Assembly: GCA_040080915.1 (NCBI GenBank)
Contig: JBEBHD010000001.1
Span: 1 to 64,000, forward strand
Direction of reading: 5' to 3'
DNA: 64,000 nucleotides
DNA from: M3007 sp040080915
Lineage (GTDB): Bacteria; Bacteroidota; Bacteroidia; Chitinophagales; Saprospiraceae
The position numbers were made by a program, and so were the translations under genes. The notes below the pieces were generated by a model. That model was not told where the DNA came from. It ran no database searches and saw only the letters and a list, made by a program, of their open reading frames with translations. Shown here in pieces: positions 9,101 through 16,073 of the stretch; the stretch's first letter is position 1, and the number at the start of each line of letters is the position of its first letter.

Positions 9101-10432
9101 CTCGAAATGGGCTTCGACCCCGAACGCCTCCAGCAAGTGGTGGGCAACCTGATCTCCAACGCCGTCAAGTTCACGCCCTCCGGCGGCCACGTGTACGTGG
9201 ACTTGCGTTTGACTACCGACCAGCCCACGAAACGCCTCCCGCTCGGCCAGCAGCACCTCGTCGTTCGCGTGCGCGACACCGGCACCGGCATACCCGAAGA
9301 ACACCTGCCCTACATTTTCGACCGGTTTTACCAAGCCCCCGCCGTTCATTCCGGCTCGGAAATCGGCAGTGCCGACAGTTCATACCGAGCCGAGGGCGGC
9401 ACCGGCATCGGTCTGGCGCTTACCAGAGAGTTGGTCAAACTGATGGGCGGCGACATAGCGGCCAAAAGCCAGTCCGGCAAGGGCGCGGAGTTCATCGTCA
9501 CCCTTCCGATTCCTGTCGCCGAGCCGCAATCCAACAGCCAGCGGTTGGAAAGCGAGCCGGACTACCCGGCGTTTTCGTTTGAAAACCAAACCGAAACAGC
9601 GGCCTCGGCTACCAGCCCGCCGCTGCCTGCCAACCGACCGGCACCAATCCACGCCCCCCTCATCTTGCTGGCCGAGGACAATCCCGACGTGGTCACCTAT
9701 CTGGCTTCCTGCTTAGCGGGCGAATACCGCCTCGCCGTGGCCAAGGACGGTCAGGAAGCCATCGAAATCGCCTCGGAAACCGTGCCCGACCTGCTCGTGA
9801 CCGACGTGATGATGCCCCGCAAGGATGGCTTCGAGGTTTGCCGTACCTTGCGCACCGATACCCGGACGAGCCATATCCCCATTGTCATGCTCACGGCCAA
9901 GGCCGACATGGACAGCAAACTCGAGGGCTTGGAACATGGTGCCGACGTGTACCTCGCCAAGCCGTTCAACAAGGAGGAACTACGCCTGCGCATCCGCAAA
10001 CTGCTCGAAATGCGGAAAAACCTCCAACAACACTACCTCGCCGCCGCAGGGCTGGCCGAGGGCGCGGTGTTGCCCCGCGACCTGCCCGCCATTCCCGGCG
10101 AGGAAGACCGATTCGTACGCAAGGTGCGCGAGATCGTGGACGCGCACCTCGACGACAGCAACTTCGACGTGGAGCAGCTCTGCCGCGCCATGGCCATGAG
10201 CCACTCCCAATTGCACCGCAAACTATCCGCGCTGACAGGACTTTCAGCCACGAAATTCGTCCGCCACATCCGGCTGAGCAAGGCCAAGGAAATGCTCCGG
10301 GACTCGAACCTGACCATCGCCGCCGTCGCGTACGACACCGGATTCACCGACCCCAGTTATTTCGGTCGTGTGTTCCGGCAGGAGTTAGGCCTGTCGCCGC
10401 AGGAATGGCGCGAGCGGGTTTATCAGAACTAA
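6155..10432 (+). CDS. Hybrid two-component system sensor/regulator (HTCS)
   Basis: The 1425-aa one-protein signalling system should span the inner membrane. After a signal peptide, residues about 30-770 form two Reg_prop beta-propellers (repeats such as DSLGLLWFATQDGLQRYDG and DRAGFVWVGTHRGLNRLD), followed by a Y_Y_Y domain (about 775-830). One membrane helix (WWQTLWAYLVYLALAGG) is at about 833-860. The cytoplasmic part has HisKA with His887 in ITHEFRTPLT, HATPase (N box NLISNAVKF, G boxes DTGTGIPEE and GGTGIGLAL), a receiver with Asp1217 in VTDVMMPRKDG and Lys in LAKPF, and a C-terminal AraC-type HTH (about 1320-1420). HTCS proteins bind a periplasmic ligand and activate nearby genes. No SusC/SusD pair is next to it. 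The nearest candidate targets are the secreted protein at 5432 and the anchor-B protein at 1833. Confidence 0.93.
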   Translation: MPVRITLLPLLLALVVSGPAQNLRDFHPRFESFSLPGEIMGNYVQCIAQDSLGLLWFATQDGLQRYDGRSLTTVYHDPLQDNSLIGNSVQWICVGNDGMLWLADYGKGLTRYDQSSGLHYRYKHDPNDPNSLSSDTVSMVVQDRAGFVWVGTHRGLNRLDPKTGKVKRFFSDPANPHSLSANLVRALYVDRQGTLWVGCGFPWDETDPTGKTGGLNRYHPDSETFTRYLHDPADPNSLADNRVRALFEDSRGNFWVGTIGSHGLQHLDRKTGRFERLPPAPDKLGTPFLRDKVFAPQTFQQVLSILEDRNGWLWIGSMSGLEIYDPATGIVRHFEMSKQPGSIPINFLWNLCLARDGTVWAGGGITGGMALKISAKTQLFTLHETGNLLAYIRTVHEDAQGNIWLGGDDPTPNRLVRVDRKTGQKTLVVFEKEARTTGGGGNIFTIWPDPDGDLWLCTGNGLYRFNPKTNTTVQRYRHDPNDPNSLATSFVTNILKDRRGYYWVTTWGGGLNCLDPKTGKFKRFLHHPATPRSISGNQTIGLYQDNQGHIWVGGGVQPGDDVALQPMFLDRLDPNTGQFTHFFSKDERGCAGTITGDGEGNIWALTLIQGLIKLNPATGQMKKYTSANSGIPTNYVRSLVRARNGKMWMTTDHKLVEFDPKSEFFYTYDIFRGIKTCELAFLSIHVAQNGEILFGGNGGFITFFPKNTAQAGIGTGPDIQIVGFKLANEPILPAPGSILQQPIWETSEIRLAHDQNVFAFNLACFDYQNPEGNHIEFMLENYDKNWRNDLRDGEIAYFNVPPGEYTFRVRGTNGLGIWNETGTSILVTVSPPWWQTLWAYLVYLALAGGIAYGVYRFLLNRRLARAEAERLLELDTVKTRLYTNITHEFRTPLTVISGMADQIRENPTAWLDEGTKMIQRNSNRLLDLVNQMLDLAKLEGGKMALHIQQGDVVGYLKYLVESFHSFAQSRGVQIHFLSDAETLEMGFDPERLQQVVGNLISNAVKFTPSGGHVYVDLRLTTDQPTKRLPLGQQHLVVRVRDTGTGIPEEHLPYIFDRFYQAPAVHSGSEIGSADSSYRAEGGTGIGLALTRELVKLMGGDIAAKSQSGKGAEFIVTLPIPVAEPQSNSQRLESEPDYPAFSFENQTETAASATSPPLPANRPAPIHAPLILLAEDNPDVVTYLASCLAGEYRLAVAKDGQEAIEIASETVPDLLVTDVMMPRKDGFEVCRTLRTDTRTSHIPIVMLTAKADMDSKLEGLEHGADVYLAKPFNKEELRLRIRKLLEMRKNLQQHYLAAAGLAEGAVLPRDLPAIPGEEDRFVRKVREIVDAHLDDSNFDVEQLCRAMAMSHSQLHRKLSALTGLSATKFVRHIRLSKAKEMLRDSNLTIAAVAYDTGFTDPSYFGRVFRQELGLSPQEWRERVYQN

Positions 10433-10460
10433 AAAATGTGCTGGTATTTTTCATTCTGCC

Positions 10461-10468
10461 TACATTTG
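10461..10468 (+). promoter_or_regulatory. -7 element of the Uma2/TIR cassette
   Basis: TACATTTG matches TAnnTTTG and ends 16 nt before the ATG at 10485. I see no clear TTG at -33. It is the only promoter-like sequence before the Uma2-TIR gene pair, which therefore looks like one transcription unit. Confidence 0.45.
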
Positions 10469-10484
10469 TCAAAAAGAAACAAGA

Positions 10485-11102
10485 ATGCCTACTGAAGCAA
10501 TGGTGTCCAATCCTCTGGCGGTACTGAAACCCCAAAAAGCGGTGCGGCTGTACACCCTGGAGGAGTATCTCCAGCGGGAGGCCCGTTCGGTGGACAAACA
10601 CGAATATTTCAACGGAAAAATAACCAAAATGCCCTACGCCCGAGGACCGCACAACGAAATCGCCGCCAACATCATCGCCGCCTTCAAAACGGCGTTCAAG
10701 CAATTGGACAAAACCTACCGGATATTCGCTTCCGATCAGAAAATCTATTTCCCGGAACTGAACTACGGCGTGTATGCCGACACTCTGGTCGTGTGCGAGG
10801 AACCTGCGTACTTCGACAATGGGGAACTCCTGTTGACCAATCCGCTGATTGTGGTGGAAGTGTTGTCAAAAAGCACACAGGTATATGACCGGGCTGGCAA
10901 ATTCGAGGAGTACAAAACCCTGCCTGCTTTCCGGGAATACGTGTTGGTGCGGCAGGACAAATACGAAGTGGAAACCCGTTTCCGCGAAGCGCCCGATCTG
11001 TGGCGCGAAACCCGCACGACCGACCTGAATGCCGCTTTCCCGCTGCGGGCCGTGGGCTGCTCGATTGGGCTGCGGGATGTGTACGAGCACATTGCCCTTT
11101 GA
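10485..11102 (+). CDS. Uma2 family PD-(D/E)xK endonuclease
   Basis: The 205-aa protein is full length for Uma2 (DUF820). Family landmarks are LYTLEEYLQREARSVDKHEYFNGKI at the N-terminus, the acidic centre YGVYADTLVVCEE and the core strand NPLIVVEVLSKST; these supply the Asp and Glu-x-(K/S) residues of the restriction-endonuclease-like fold. Uma2 proteins are abundant in cyanobacteria and Bacteroidota as presumed DNA nucleases, but their biological role is unsettled. The gene ends 3 nt before the TIR-STAND gene and shares its strand and promoter, so translation of the two is probably coupled. A nuclease effector beside a TIR NADase-like protein suggests a conflict or defence cassette, which is an inference from context. 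A frameshifted paralogue is at 359. Confidence 0.85.
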   Translation: MPTEAMVSNPLAVLKPQKAVRLYTLEEYLQREARSVDKHEYFNGKITKMPYARGPHNEIAANIIAAFKTAFKQLDKTYRIFASDQKIYFPELNYGVYADTLVVCEEPAYFDNGELLLTNPLIVVEVLSKSTQVYDRAGKFEEYKTLPAFREYVLVRQDKYEVETRFREAPDLWRETRTTDLNAAFPLRAVGCSIGLRDVYEHIAL

Positions 11103-11105
11103 GAC

Positions 11106-13787
11106 ATGCCCAATCCATCCATTTTCATCAGTTACCGCAATGCCGATGCCTACTCGGAGGCGCGGCAATTGTACACAGACTTGGCAAACCGCTACGGAGA
11201 AGACGCGGTTTTTTGGGACAAAAAACGCCTCGAATCGGGCGACGACTGGCCCGCTGAACTGGAGGCAAACGTCCGATTGGCTGCAGTACTGCTCGTCCTG
11301 CTCAAGGACGAAGCCAAATGGTTGGGTGTCGAACGCCTCGGCGGCAGGCGCCTGGACAACGCCGGCGACTGGGTGCGCCGCGAAATTGAAACCGCTTTAG
11401 CCGACAAAAACAAGCGCATCGTGCCTCTGTTGGTGGACGGCGCCGGGCTGCCCACAGAAGAGCATTTGCCGAAGGAAATACATGAACTGCTGGCCAAACA
11501 GGGCCGGAAAATCGCCACCGACAAGTGGGACTCCGACCTCGCCGCGCTGTTTGCCGACCTTGAAAAACACGGCTTCCAACCCCGCCCCGGCACCTCCCTC
11601 GACCCGCTTGCCGACTACCCGCTGCCCGACGACGTGCCCGACCCGCGCGACCACCACGCGGCCCCCTTCCTCGGCCTGCGCTACTTCGACGAGACGGCGG
11701 CAAGGCTGTTTTTCGGGCGCACCCGCGAATTGCTGGAGTTTTTCAGCCTCGTCGAAAATCCCGAGATACGCCTCGTCAGCCTGTTCGGCCACAGCGGCGT
11801 GGGCAAATCGTCCTTCCTCGCAGCCGGCGTGTTGCCGAGGCTCCGCGCCATCGGCACGCCGCACTACACGCGCCGCGACAAAACCGCGGCCCGGGGCCTG
11901 GCTACCCAACTGGATGCCCAGCGCGAACGGCCCAAGATGCCCGGCCAACCGCCCGTGTACATCCTCGATCAGGTGGAGGAAATGTTTGCCGACCCGCTGC
12001 CCGGTGAACGAGAGGCGTTCCTGCAGCGCCTGCGCGCCGCCCTACAGGAAGAACCGGAGACTACGCTCGTGCTCGGTTTCCGCAGCGAGTACCTGCTCGA
12101 CCTGTCCGATCTGCTCGCCCGGGTGGACTGCCGGCAAGAATCACTTCCGCTGCGCCCGCTCGGGCAGCCGGCCCTCATGGAGGCCATCGAGGGCGTATGG
12201 CGCGACCCCGTCCTGAAAAACCGCTACCATCTCGATCTGGAGAACGGCTTTGCCGCCTTTGTGGCCCGCAACCTCATGCATACCGAGAGCGGCGGCGCGG
12301 CGGCCATCCTGCAAAACCGCCTGTTGAAACTGTACGAGCAGGCCCGCGCCTCCCGCACGCCCGCCAACCTTCTGGCGCGGCTCGCCATCGCCGATTACGA
12401 TGAACTGCTCCGGCACTCCACGGCCGAAAAGGAACTGCTCGACTTTCAGGTACAGCGCCTGCGCACCGAAATGGGCATCGCCGCCGACGACCGCAGCCTG
12501 TACGAGGCCCTCAACCACTTTGTGGTGGACAAGGCCACCGCGGGCACCTTGCCCAAGAGCAAACTGCCCGACGACACGCACAACCTGCACGCCGCCCTGC
12601 GCCGCGTGAACCTGCTGACCGAACTGCCTGAAAGTGAGGCCCTGCGCCTGTCGCACGACCTGCTGGCGCCCGTGGTGCGCGAGCGGTACCAGCAGGCACT
12701 GCTGAATGAAACCGAGCGACTCGAAATCGAAAACGTACGCTTGCGTTTGCAGGAAATCCGCAAACAACTGGTCAACATTGAGTTTGAAAATGCGCTGGAA
12801 GGTTTAAAGACAGCCGCCTTGCGCAACGTTGTTCCAAATGAAATCTGGCCCGTAGCCTTCGAACTGGCGTTTGTTTTTTTGCAGGCTGGACGCCGCGATT
12901 CTGGTACCTACGCCCTGATCGAATGCGCCAACCATCTGGATTTTGCCGAAAAACTGCGCCCGCCCTTCCCCGACATCACCTTCCCAGACGGCCGCGACTG
13001 CCCCGCACTGCTCGACTTCCTGCGCCGCTGCGAACCGGCCCTGTACATTCAACTGAAGCACCGCTATTTCCCGACCATGATTCCCATCGAAGGCGGGACC
13101 TTCGAGATGGGCAATGTGTTGGCGGACTTGGGGCGCGACAATGAAACCGTGCACGCCGTCACCCTTTCCGGCTATGGTCTGGCCGAAACGCCGACAACCT
13201 GGCAACAGTACGGGCTGTACTGCCTGACCACCGGTACCGAAGTCCCGAATGACTCTGGTTTTGGGCGGGGGGAACGCCCGGTCATCAATGTCAGTTGGAA
13301 AGACGCGGCGGCGTATGCAGCCTGGTTGGCGAAACACAAAGGTGATCGGTACCGCCTGCCCACCGAAGCCGAATGGGAGTACGCGGCCCGCGAGTGCGGC
13401 AAGCCTGTGCGTTTCGGCAACGGAAAAAATATGGCCGATAGAGGGGAGATGAACTACGGTACATCGGAGTATGATTTAGAGCCGTATCAAGTCATCGAAG
13501 GTGAATACAGGGAAAAAACCACATCGGTACGTTTGTTCGCCCCCAATGCCCTGGGGCTGTACGACATGAGCGGAAACGTGTGGGAATGGTGTGGCGATTG
13601 GTACGGTGAGTACCCCAAAGCGGCGCAAACAAATCCGACTGGGCCGAAGGCAGGCTCGTTCCGCGTGCATCGAGGCGGCTCGTGGTATCACCCTGCGTTT
13701 ACCTGCCGCGTGTCGACGCGCAACTACTGGCCGCCGTTTAACTGGGACTTCGCTCACGGCTTCCGCGTGGCTTCTTCCTCGCTGTGA
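11106..13787 (+). CDS. TIR domain - STAND NTPase - FGE-like (sulfatase-modifying-factor) fusion
   Basis: The 893-aa three-part protein has no signal peptide. Residues about 4-153 are a TIR domain (IFISYRNADAYSEARQLY). Its segment DWVRREIETAL closely resembles the SARM1 stretch carrying the catalytic glutamate, which makes Glu93 the probable NADase residue. Residues about 195-480 are a STAND-type P-loop NTPase, with Walker A GHSGVGKSS (Lys234) and Walker B VYILDQVEEMF (Asp288). A helical region follows, with heptad-like NETERLEIENVRLRLQEI. From about 658 to the end is an FGE/SUMF1 C-lectin-like domain (IPIEGGTFEMG, YRLPTEAEWEYAARE, GNVWEWCGDWYG, RGGSW, HGFRVAS). It keeps one Cys where formylglycine-generating enzymes have two, so it is probably a binding or sensor module rather than an enzyme. 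The layout effector-NTPase-sensor matches known STAND immune proteins. Partners are the Uma2 gene upstream and the PIN module downstream. Confidence 0.9.
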   Translation: MPNPSIFISYRNADAYSEARQLYTDLANRYGEDAVFWDKKRLESGDDWPAELEANVRLAAVLLVLLKDEAKWLGVERLGGRRLDNAGDWVRREIETALADKNKRIVPLLVDGAGLPTEEHLPKEIHELLAKQGRKIATDKWDSDLAALFADLEKHGFQPRPGTSLDPLADYPLPDDVPDPRDHHAAPFLGLRYFDETAARLFFGRTRELLEFFSLVENPEIRLVSLFGHSGVGKSSFLAAGVLPRLRAIGTPHYTRRDKTAARGLATQLDAQRERPKMPGQPPVYILDQVEEMFADPLPGEREAFLQRLRAALQEEPETTLVLGFRSEYLLDLSDLLARVDCRQESLPLRPLGQPALMEAIEGVWRDPVLKNRYHLDLENGFAAFVARNLMHTESGGAAAILQNRLLKLYEQARASRTPANLLARLAIADYDELLRHSTAEKELLDFQVQRLRTEMGIAADDRSLYEALNHFVVDKATAGTLPKSKLPDDTHNLHAALRRVNLLTELPESEALRLSHDLLAPVVRERYQQALLNETERLEIENVRLRLQEIRKQLVNIEFENALEGLKTAALRNVVPNEIWPVAFELAFVFLQAGRRDSGTYALIECANHLDFAEKLRPPFPDITFPDGRDCPALLDFLRRCEPALYIQLKHRYFPTMIPIEGGTFEMGNVLADLGRDNETVHAVTLSGYGLAETPTTWQQYGLYCLTTGTEVPNDSGFGRGERPVINVSWKDAAAYAAWLAKHKGDRYRLPTEAEWEYAARECGKPVRFGNGKNMADRGEMNYGTSEYDLEPYQVIEGEYREKTTSVRLFAPNALGLYDMSGNVWEWCGDWYGEYPKAAQTNPTGPKAGSFRVHRGGSWYHPAFTCRVSTRNYWPPFNWDFAHGFRVASSSL

Positions 13788-13909
13788 GGTGGATGTCGTT
13801 CGGCCAATGGTGTGTACTCTACGTTTTGTCACCTCGAAGAGGCCCGTCCGCGCTATGGTGGGTAGCGTACTTGTTAAGCGGACGGGTTTCATTCTGTTTT
13901 TCAACATCG

Positions 13910-13917
13910 TACCTTTG
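13910..13917 (+). promoter_or_regulatory. -7 element of the PIN toxin-antitoxin genes
   Basis: TACCTTTG is a perfect Bacteroidota -7 box, 21 nt before the antitoxin ATG at 13939. The 150 nt between the TIR gene and this site contain no other gene, so the toxin-antitoxin pair has its own promoter. Confidence 0.5.
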
Positions 13918-13938
13918 CCTCCACAAAATACACGCCGC

Positions 13939-14154
13939 ATGAACACAGTGCCAGTGCATCCACCATTCACCAACCTTCAATTGGAAATACTCAAGTTATT
14001 TGCCCGGCAATTGCCGGACGCGGACTTGTTGGCTATTCGGGACATGATTGCCCGGTATTTGCTGGAAAGAGCACTTTTGGAGGCCGACAAGGCTTGGAAT
14101 GAAAAAGGCTATACAGTAGAATCCTTCCAGCAAAACGTGCATGAAAAGTCCTGA
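13939..14154 (+). CDS. Probable antitoxin of a PIN-domain toxin-antitoxin pair
   Basis: The 71-aa protein begins MNTVPVHPPFTNLQLEILKL. I do not recognise the family by name. The sequence is mostly helical (LQLEILKLFARQLPDADLLAIRDMIARYLLERALLEADKAWNEKG) and ends in a charged tail, YTVESFQQNVHEKS, that could occupy the toxin active site. Size, position and a 14-nt overlap with the PIN gene downstream are typical of type II antitoxins, where overlap enforces coupled translation. It should bind and neutralise the toxin and repress the pair's own promoter. This assignment rests on context. Confidence 0.7.
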   Translation: MNTVPVHPPFTNLQLEILKLFARQLPDADLLAIRDMIARYLLERALLEADKAWNEKGYTVESFQQNVHEKS

Positions 14155-14566
14155 AAAACTGCGCCTCGTATTCGACACGAATGTGGTACTGAATGCATTG
14201 TCTCCAAAATTACCCTTTCGAAGTGTGTTGCAGGAGGTGATCGCCGGGCGGCATCACTTATGTGTTACCACCGAAATCCTGCTCGAATACGAGGAAAAAA
14301 TATCGGAGTTTTATAGCCCGTCAACGGCCACTCTTTTACTTGATGCCTTGGCCGTTTCAAATCATGTCATCCGCTCCGAGGTTTTCTATCGCTTCAACTT
14401 GCTTGAGGATGAGGATGACAACAAATTCATTGACTGTGCATTTGCGGCAAATGCGCACTACTTGATTTCTGACGACAAGGGCTTCAGGATGCTGGAAACC
14501 GTGGGGTTTCCCAGAATTGAATGGCTGACCTTGAAGAGGTGGCATGAGATTTTGCAGGAAACGTAA
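14141..14566 (+). CDS. PIN domain toxin, putative toxin-antitoxin family (COG1569-like)
   Basis: The 141-aa PIN-fold ribonuclease has the acidic metal-binding residues in place: first Asp in LRLVFDTNVVLNAL, Glu in TTEILLEYEEKI, and the later cluster DEDDNKFIDCAFAANAHYLISDDKGF. Proteins of this family cleave RNA (tRNA or mRNA) when released from their antitoxin. The start overlaps the antitoxin gene by 14 nt. The ending EWLTLKRWHEILQET is complete, so the toxin looks intact. It lies within the Uma2/TIR conflict region and could stabilise that cassette. Confidence 0.88.
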   Translation: MKSPEKLRLVFDTNVVLNALSPKLPFRSVLQEVIAGRHHLCVTTEILLEYEEKISEFYSPSTATLLLDALAVSNHVIRSEVFYRFNLLEDEDDNKFIDCAFAANAHYLISDDKGFRMLETVGFPRIEWLTLKRWHEILQET

Positions 14567-14578
14567 AAAAAACACCCC

Positions 14579-15871
14579 GTGCTCACCATCACCCGCTCCA
14601 TGCAACTGTACCAGCTCCTGCGCCTGGGGTCGGTCGTGCTTACCAGCATCCTGCTGGCCAAGAGCGGCTTGAGTCTCGGCGAGATCGGTGCGTACGAGGC
14701 GCTGTTGTACATCGGCAGCGTGGCGGCTTTTTTTTGGGCCAACGGCCTACTACAAGGTATCGCCCCGGTGTACGCCCGGCTGGACGAGCAAGAGCGGCCT
14801 GCGTTTTTGTTTTCCGTTTTTGGCCTTTTTTGCGGCGCGGCGTTGGTTGTTTCGGCGGCTATTTGGTTTAGCCAGCAATGGGCCGTGCCTGCGCTCACCG
14901 GCCTCGGCGGGGTGCCGGACCTCGGCTGGTTTGTGCTGTACCTGTTTTTCAACCTCGCTACTCTGCCCGTAGAGCACCTGTACCTGCTGCGCAAAAAGCC
15001 GGGGGCACTCGCCGGGTGGGGGTTTGCCTCGTTCGGCCTGTATGTAGTAGCGTTGGCCTGGCCGGTTTTTTGCGGGTGGGGCTTGCAGGCCGGGCTACAA
15101 GCGTTGGCTGTACTGGGTGCCCTTCGGTTTTTGTGGGCTGTTGGCCTGATGGCAAAACAAGGTGCCTGGTATTGGCGGCCCGACCTGCTCCGGCAGTATG
15201 GTTGGTTTTCTGCCCCCCTGGTCGCCAATTTGTTGGTGGGCAATCTGGTGCTGCTTTTCGACAGCTGGCTGGTTGGCTGGTATTTTCAGGATGAATCGGT
15301 TTTTGCGCTATTCCGCTACGGGTCGCGAGAGTTCCCACTGGCCACGGCGTTGGCCACGGCGCTTGGCACGGCCATGACGGCTCACATCGCCGCGAATCCT
15401 GCCAGAGCAGGCCTGACCGAACTGAAAAACCAGGGCATACGACTTTTTCACATCGTTTTCCCGTCCACCATTGTGCTGCTTTTTTTGTCAAAAAAACTGT
15501 TCCCGGTCGTGTTCAGCCCGGCTTTTGCCGCTGCTGCCCCCTTGTTCAATATTTACCTCCTGCTTACGGCCAGCCGGGTGTTGTTGCCCAACGCCATTGT
15601 GCTGGCAAAGGGGCAACCCCGGGCCATATTGGCCGTCGGCTTGGCCGAACTGGCGATTAAGATCATCCTCGGTTTATTGTTCGTGCAGGCGTGGGGCCTG
15701 GCCGGGTTGGCGTGGTCAGCAGTCCTGGCCTTTTGGGTGGAAAAAATCGGTCTGATTTGGTATCTGGAAAAACGCATGGGCGTGCGCACCTCCGATTGGC
15801 TGGATCTGCGCTGGTATATGGGTTACGCCATGACTTTGTTACTCGCCTGGCATGTATCCACCCTTTTGTGA
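14579..15871 (+). CDS. Polysaccharide/lipid-linked oligosaccharide flippase (MOP superfamily)
   Basis: The protein has 430 aa with about 12 hydrophobic helices and almost no soluble loops, which fits Wzx/MATE-like exporters that flip lipid-linked glycans across the inner membrane. Typical features are the positively charged helix 1 region (MQLYQLLRLGSVVLTSILLAKSGLS), the loop RYGSREFPLATALATALGTAM near the middle, and small-residue-rich helices. The window offers GTG at 14579 or ATG 14600 as the start; ATG 14600 would remove seven residues and is equally acceptable. No glycan biosynthesis cluster surrounds it, though a glycosyltransferase gene is at 20441. The substrate is unknown. Confidence 0.8.
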   Translation: MLTITRSMQLYQLLRLGSVVLTSILLAKSGLSLGEIGAYEALLYIGSVAAFFWANGLLQGIAPVYARLDEQERPAFLFSVFGLFCGAALVVSAAIWFSQQWAVPALTGLGGVPDLGWFVLYLFFNLATLPVEHLYLLRKKPGALAGWGFASFGLYVVALAWPVFCGWGLQAGLQALAVLGALRFLWAVGLMAKQGAWYWRPDLLRQYGWFSAPLVANLLVGNLVLLFDSWLVGWYFQDESVFALFRYGSREFPLATALATALGTAMTAHIAANPARAGLTELKNQGIRLFHIVFPSTIVLLFLSKKLFPVVFSPAFAAAAPLFNIYLLLTASRVLLPNAIVLAKGQPRAILAVGLAELAIKIILGLLFVQAWGLAGLAWSAVLAFWVEKIGLIWYLEKRMGVRTSDWLDLRWYMGYAMTLLLAWHVSTLL

Positions 15872-15896
15872 TGGAAAAATTCCGAGCGGCAATACC

Positions 15897-15904
15897 TACT
15901 TTTG
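15897..15904 (+). promoter_or_regulatory. -7 element displaced by a MITE
   Basis: TACTTTTG is a perfect TAnnTTTG box. Five bases after it comes the TAA target site of the MITE at 15913-16071. Removing the element and one TAA copy restores TACTTTTG, seven nucleotides, then the ATG of the GlmU-like gene. That spacing matches two other genes here (31970 and 61065). Confidence 0.55.
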
Positions 15905-15912
15905 CGGCCTAA

Positions 15913-16071
15913 GAGCGTGTTTATATTTCAGTCACCGGGCTGCAAGCGGCAAATTTTGCTTCATGCAGCGTTGAAATTTTCGCCATAGAAAACCACTATG
16001 CCTGCAAAATTCGCCTTGCCTGAAACAAAATTCGCTCGCTTTCGCCTCGGCACTGAAATATAAACACGCTC
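15913..16071. mobile_element. 159-bp MITE with 20-bp perfect terminal inverted repeats
   Basis: The ends GAGCGTGTTTATATTTCAGT (15913-15932) and its exact complement (16052-16071) flank a non-coding core. TAA borders both sides (15910-15912 and 16072-16074), a 3-bp target duplication. The last A of the right copy is the first base of the ATG at 16074. Short size, perfect ends, target duplication and lack of a gene define a MITE. The TNA target suggests mobilisation by an IS5-like transposase encoded elsewhere. A lone end occurs at 6056-6076. Confidence 0.85.
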
Positions 16072-16073
16072 TA

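Noticed and set aside
13670..13938. Complete diversity-generating retroelement at the end of the TIR-STAND-FGE gene
   Set aside because: No reverse transcriptase, accessory gene or template repeat is visible in the window; only the fold of the target type is present.
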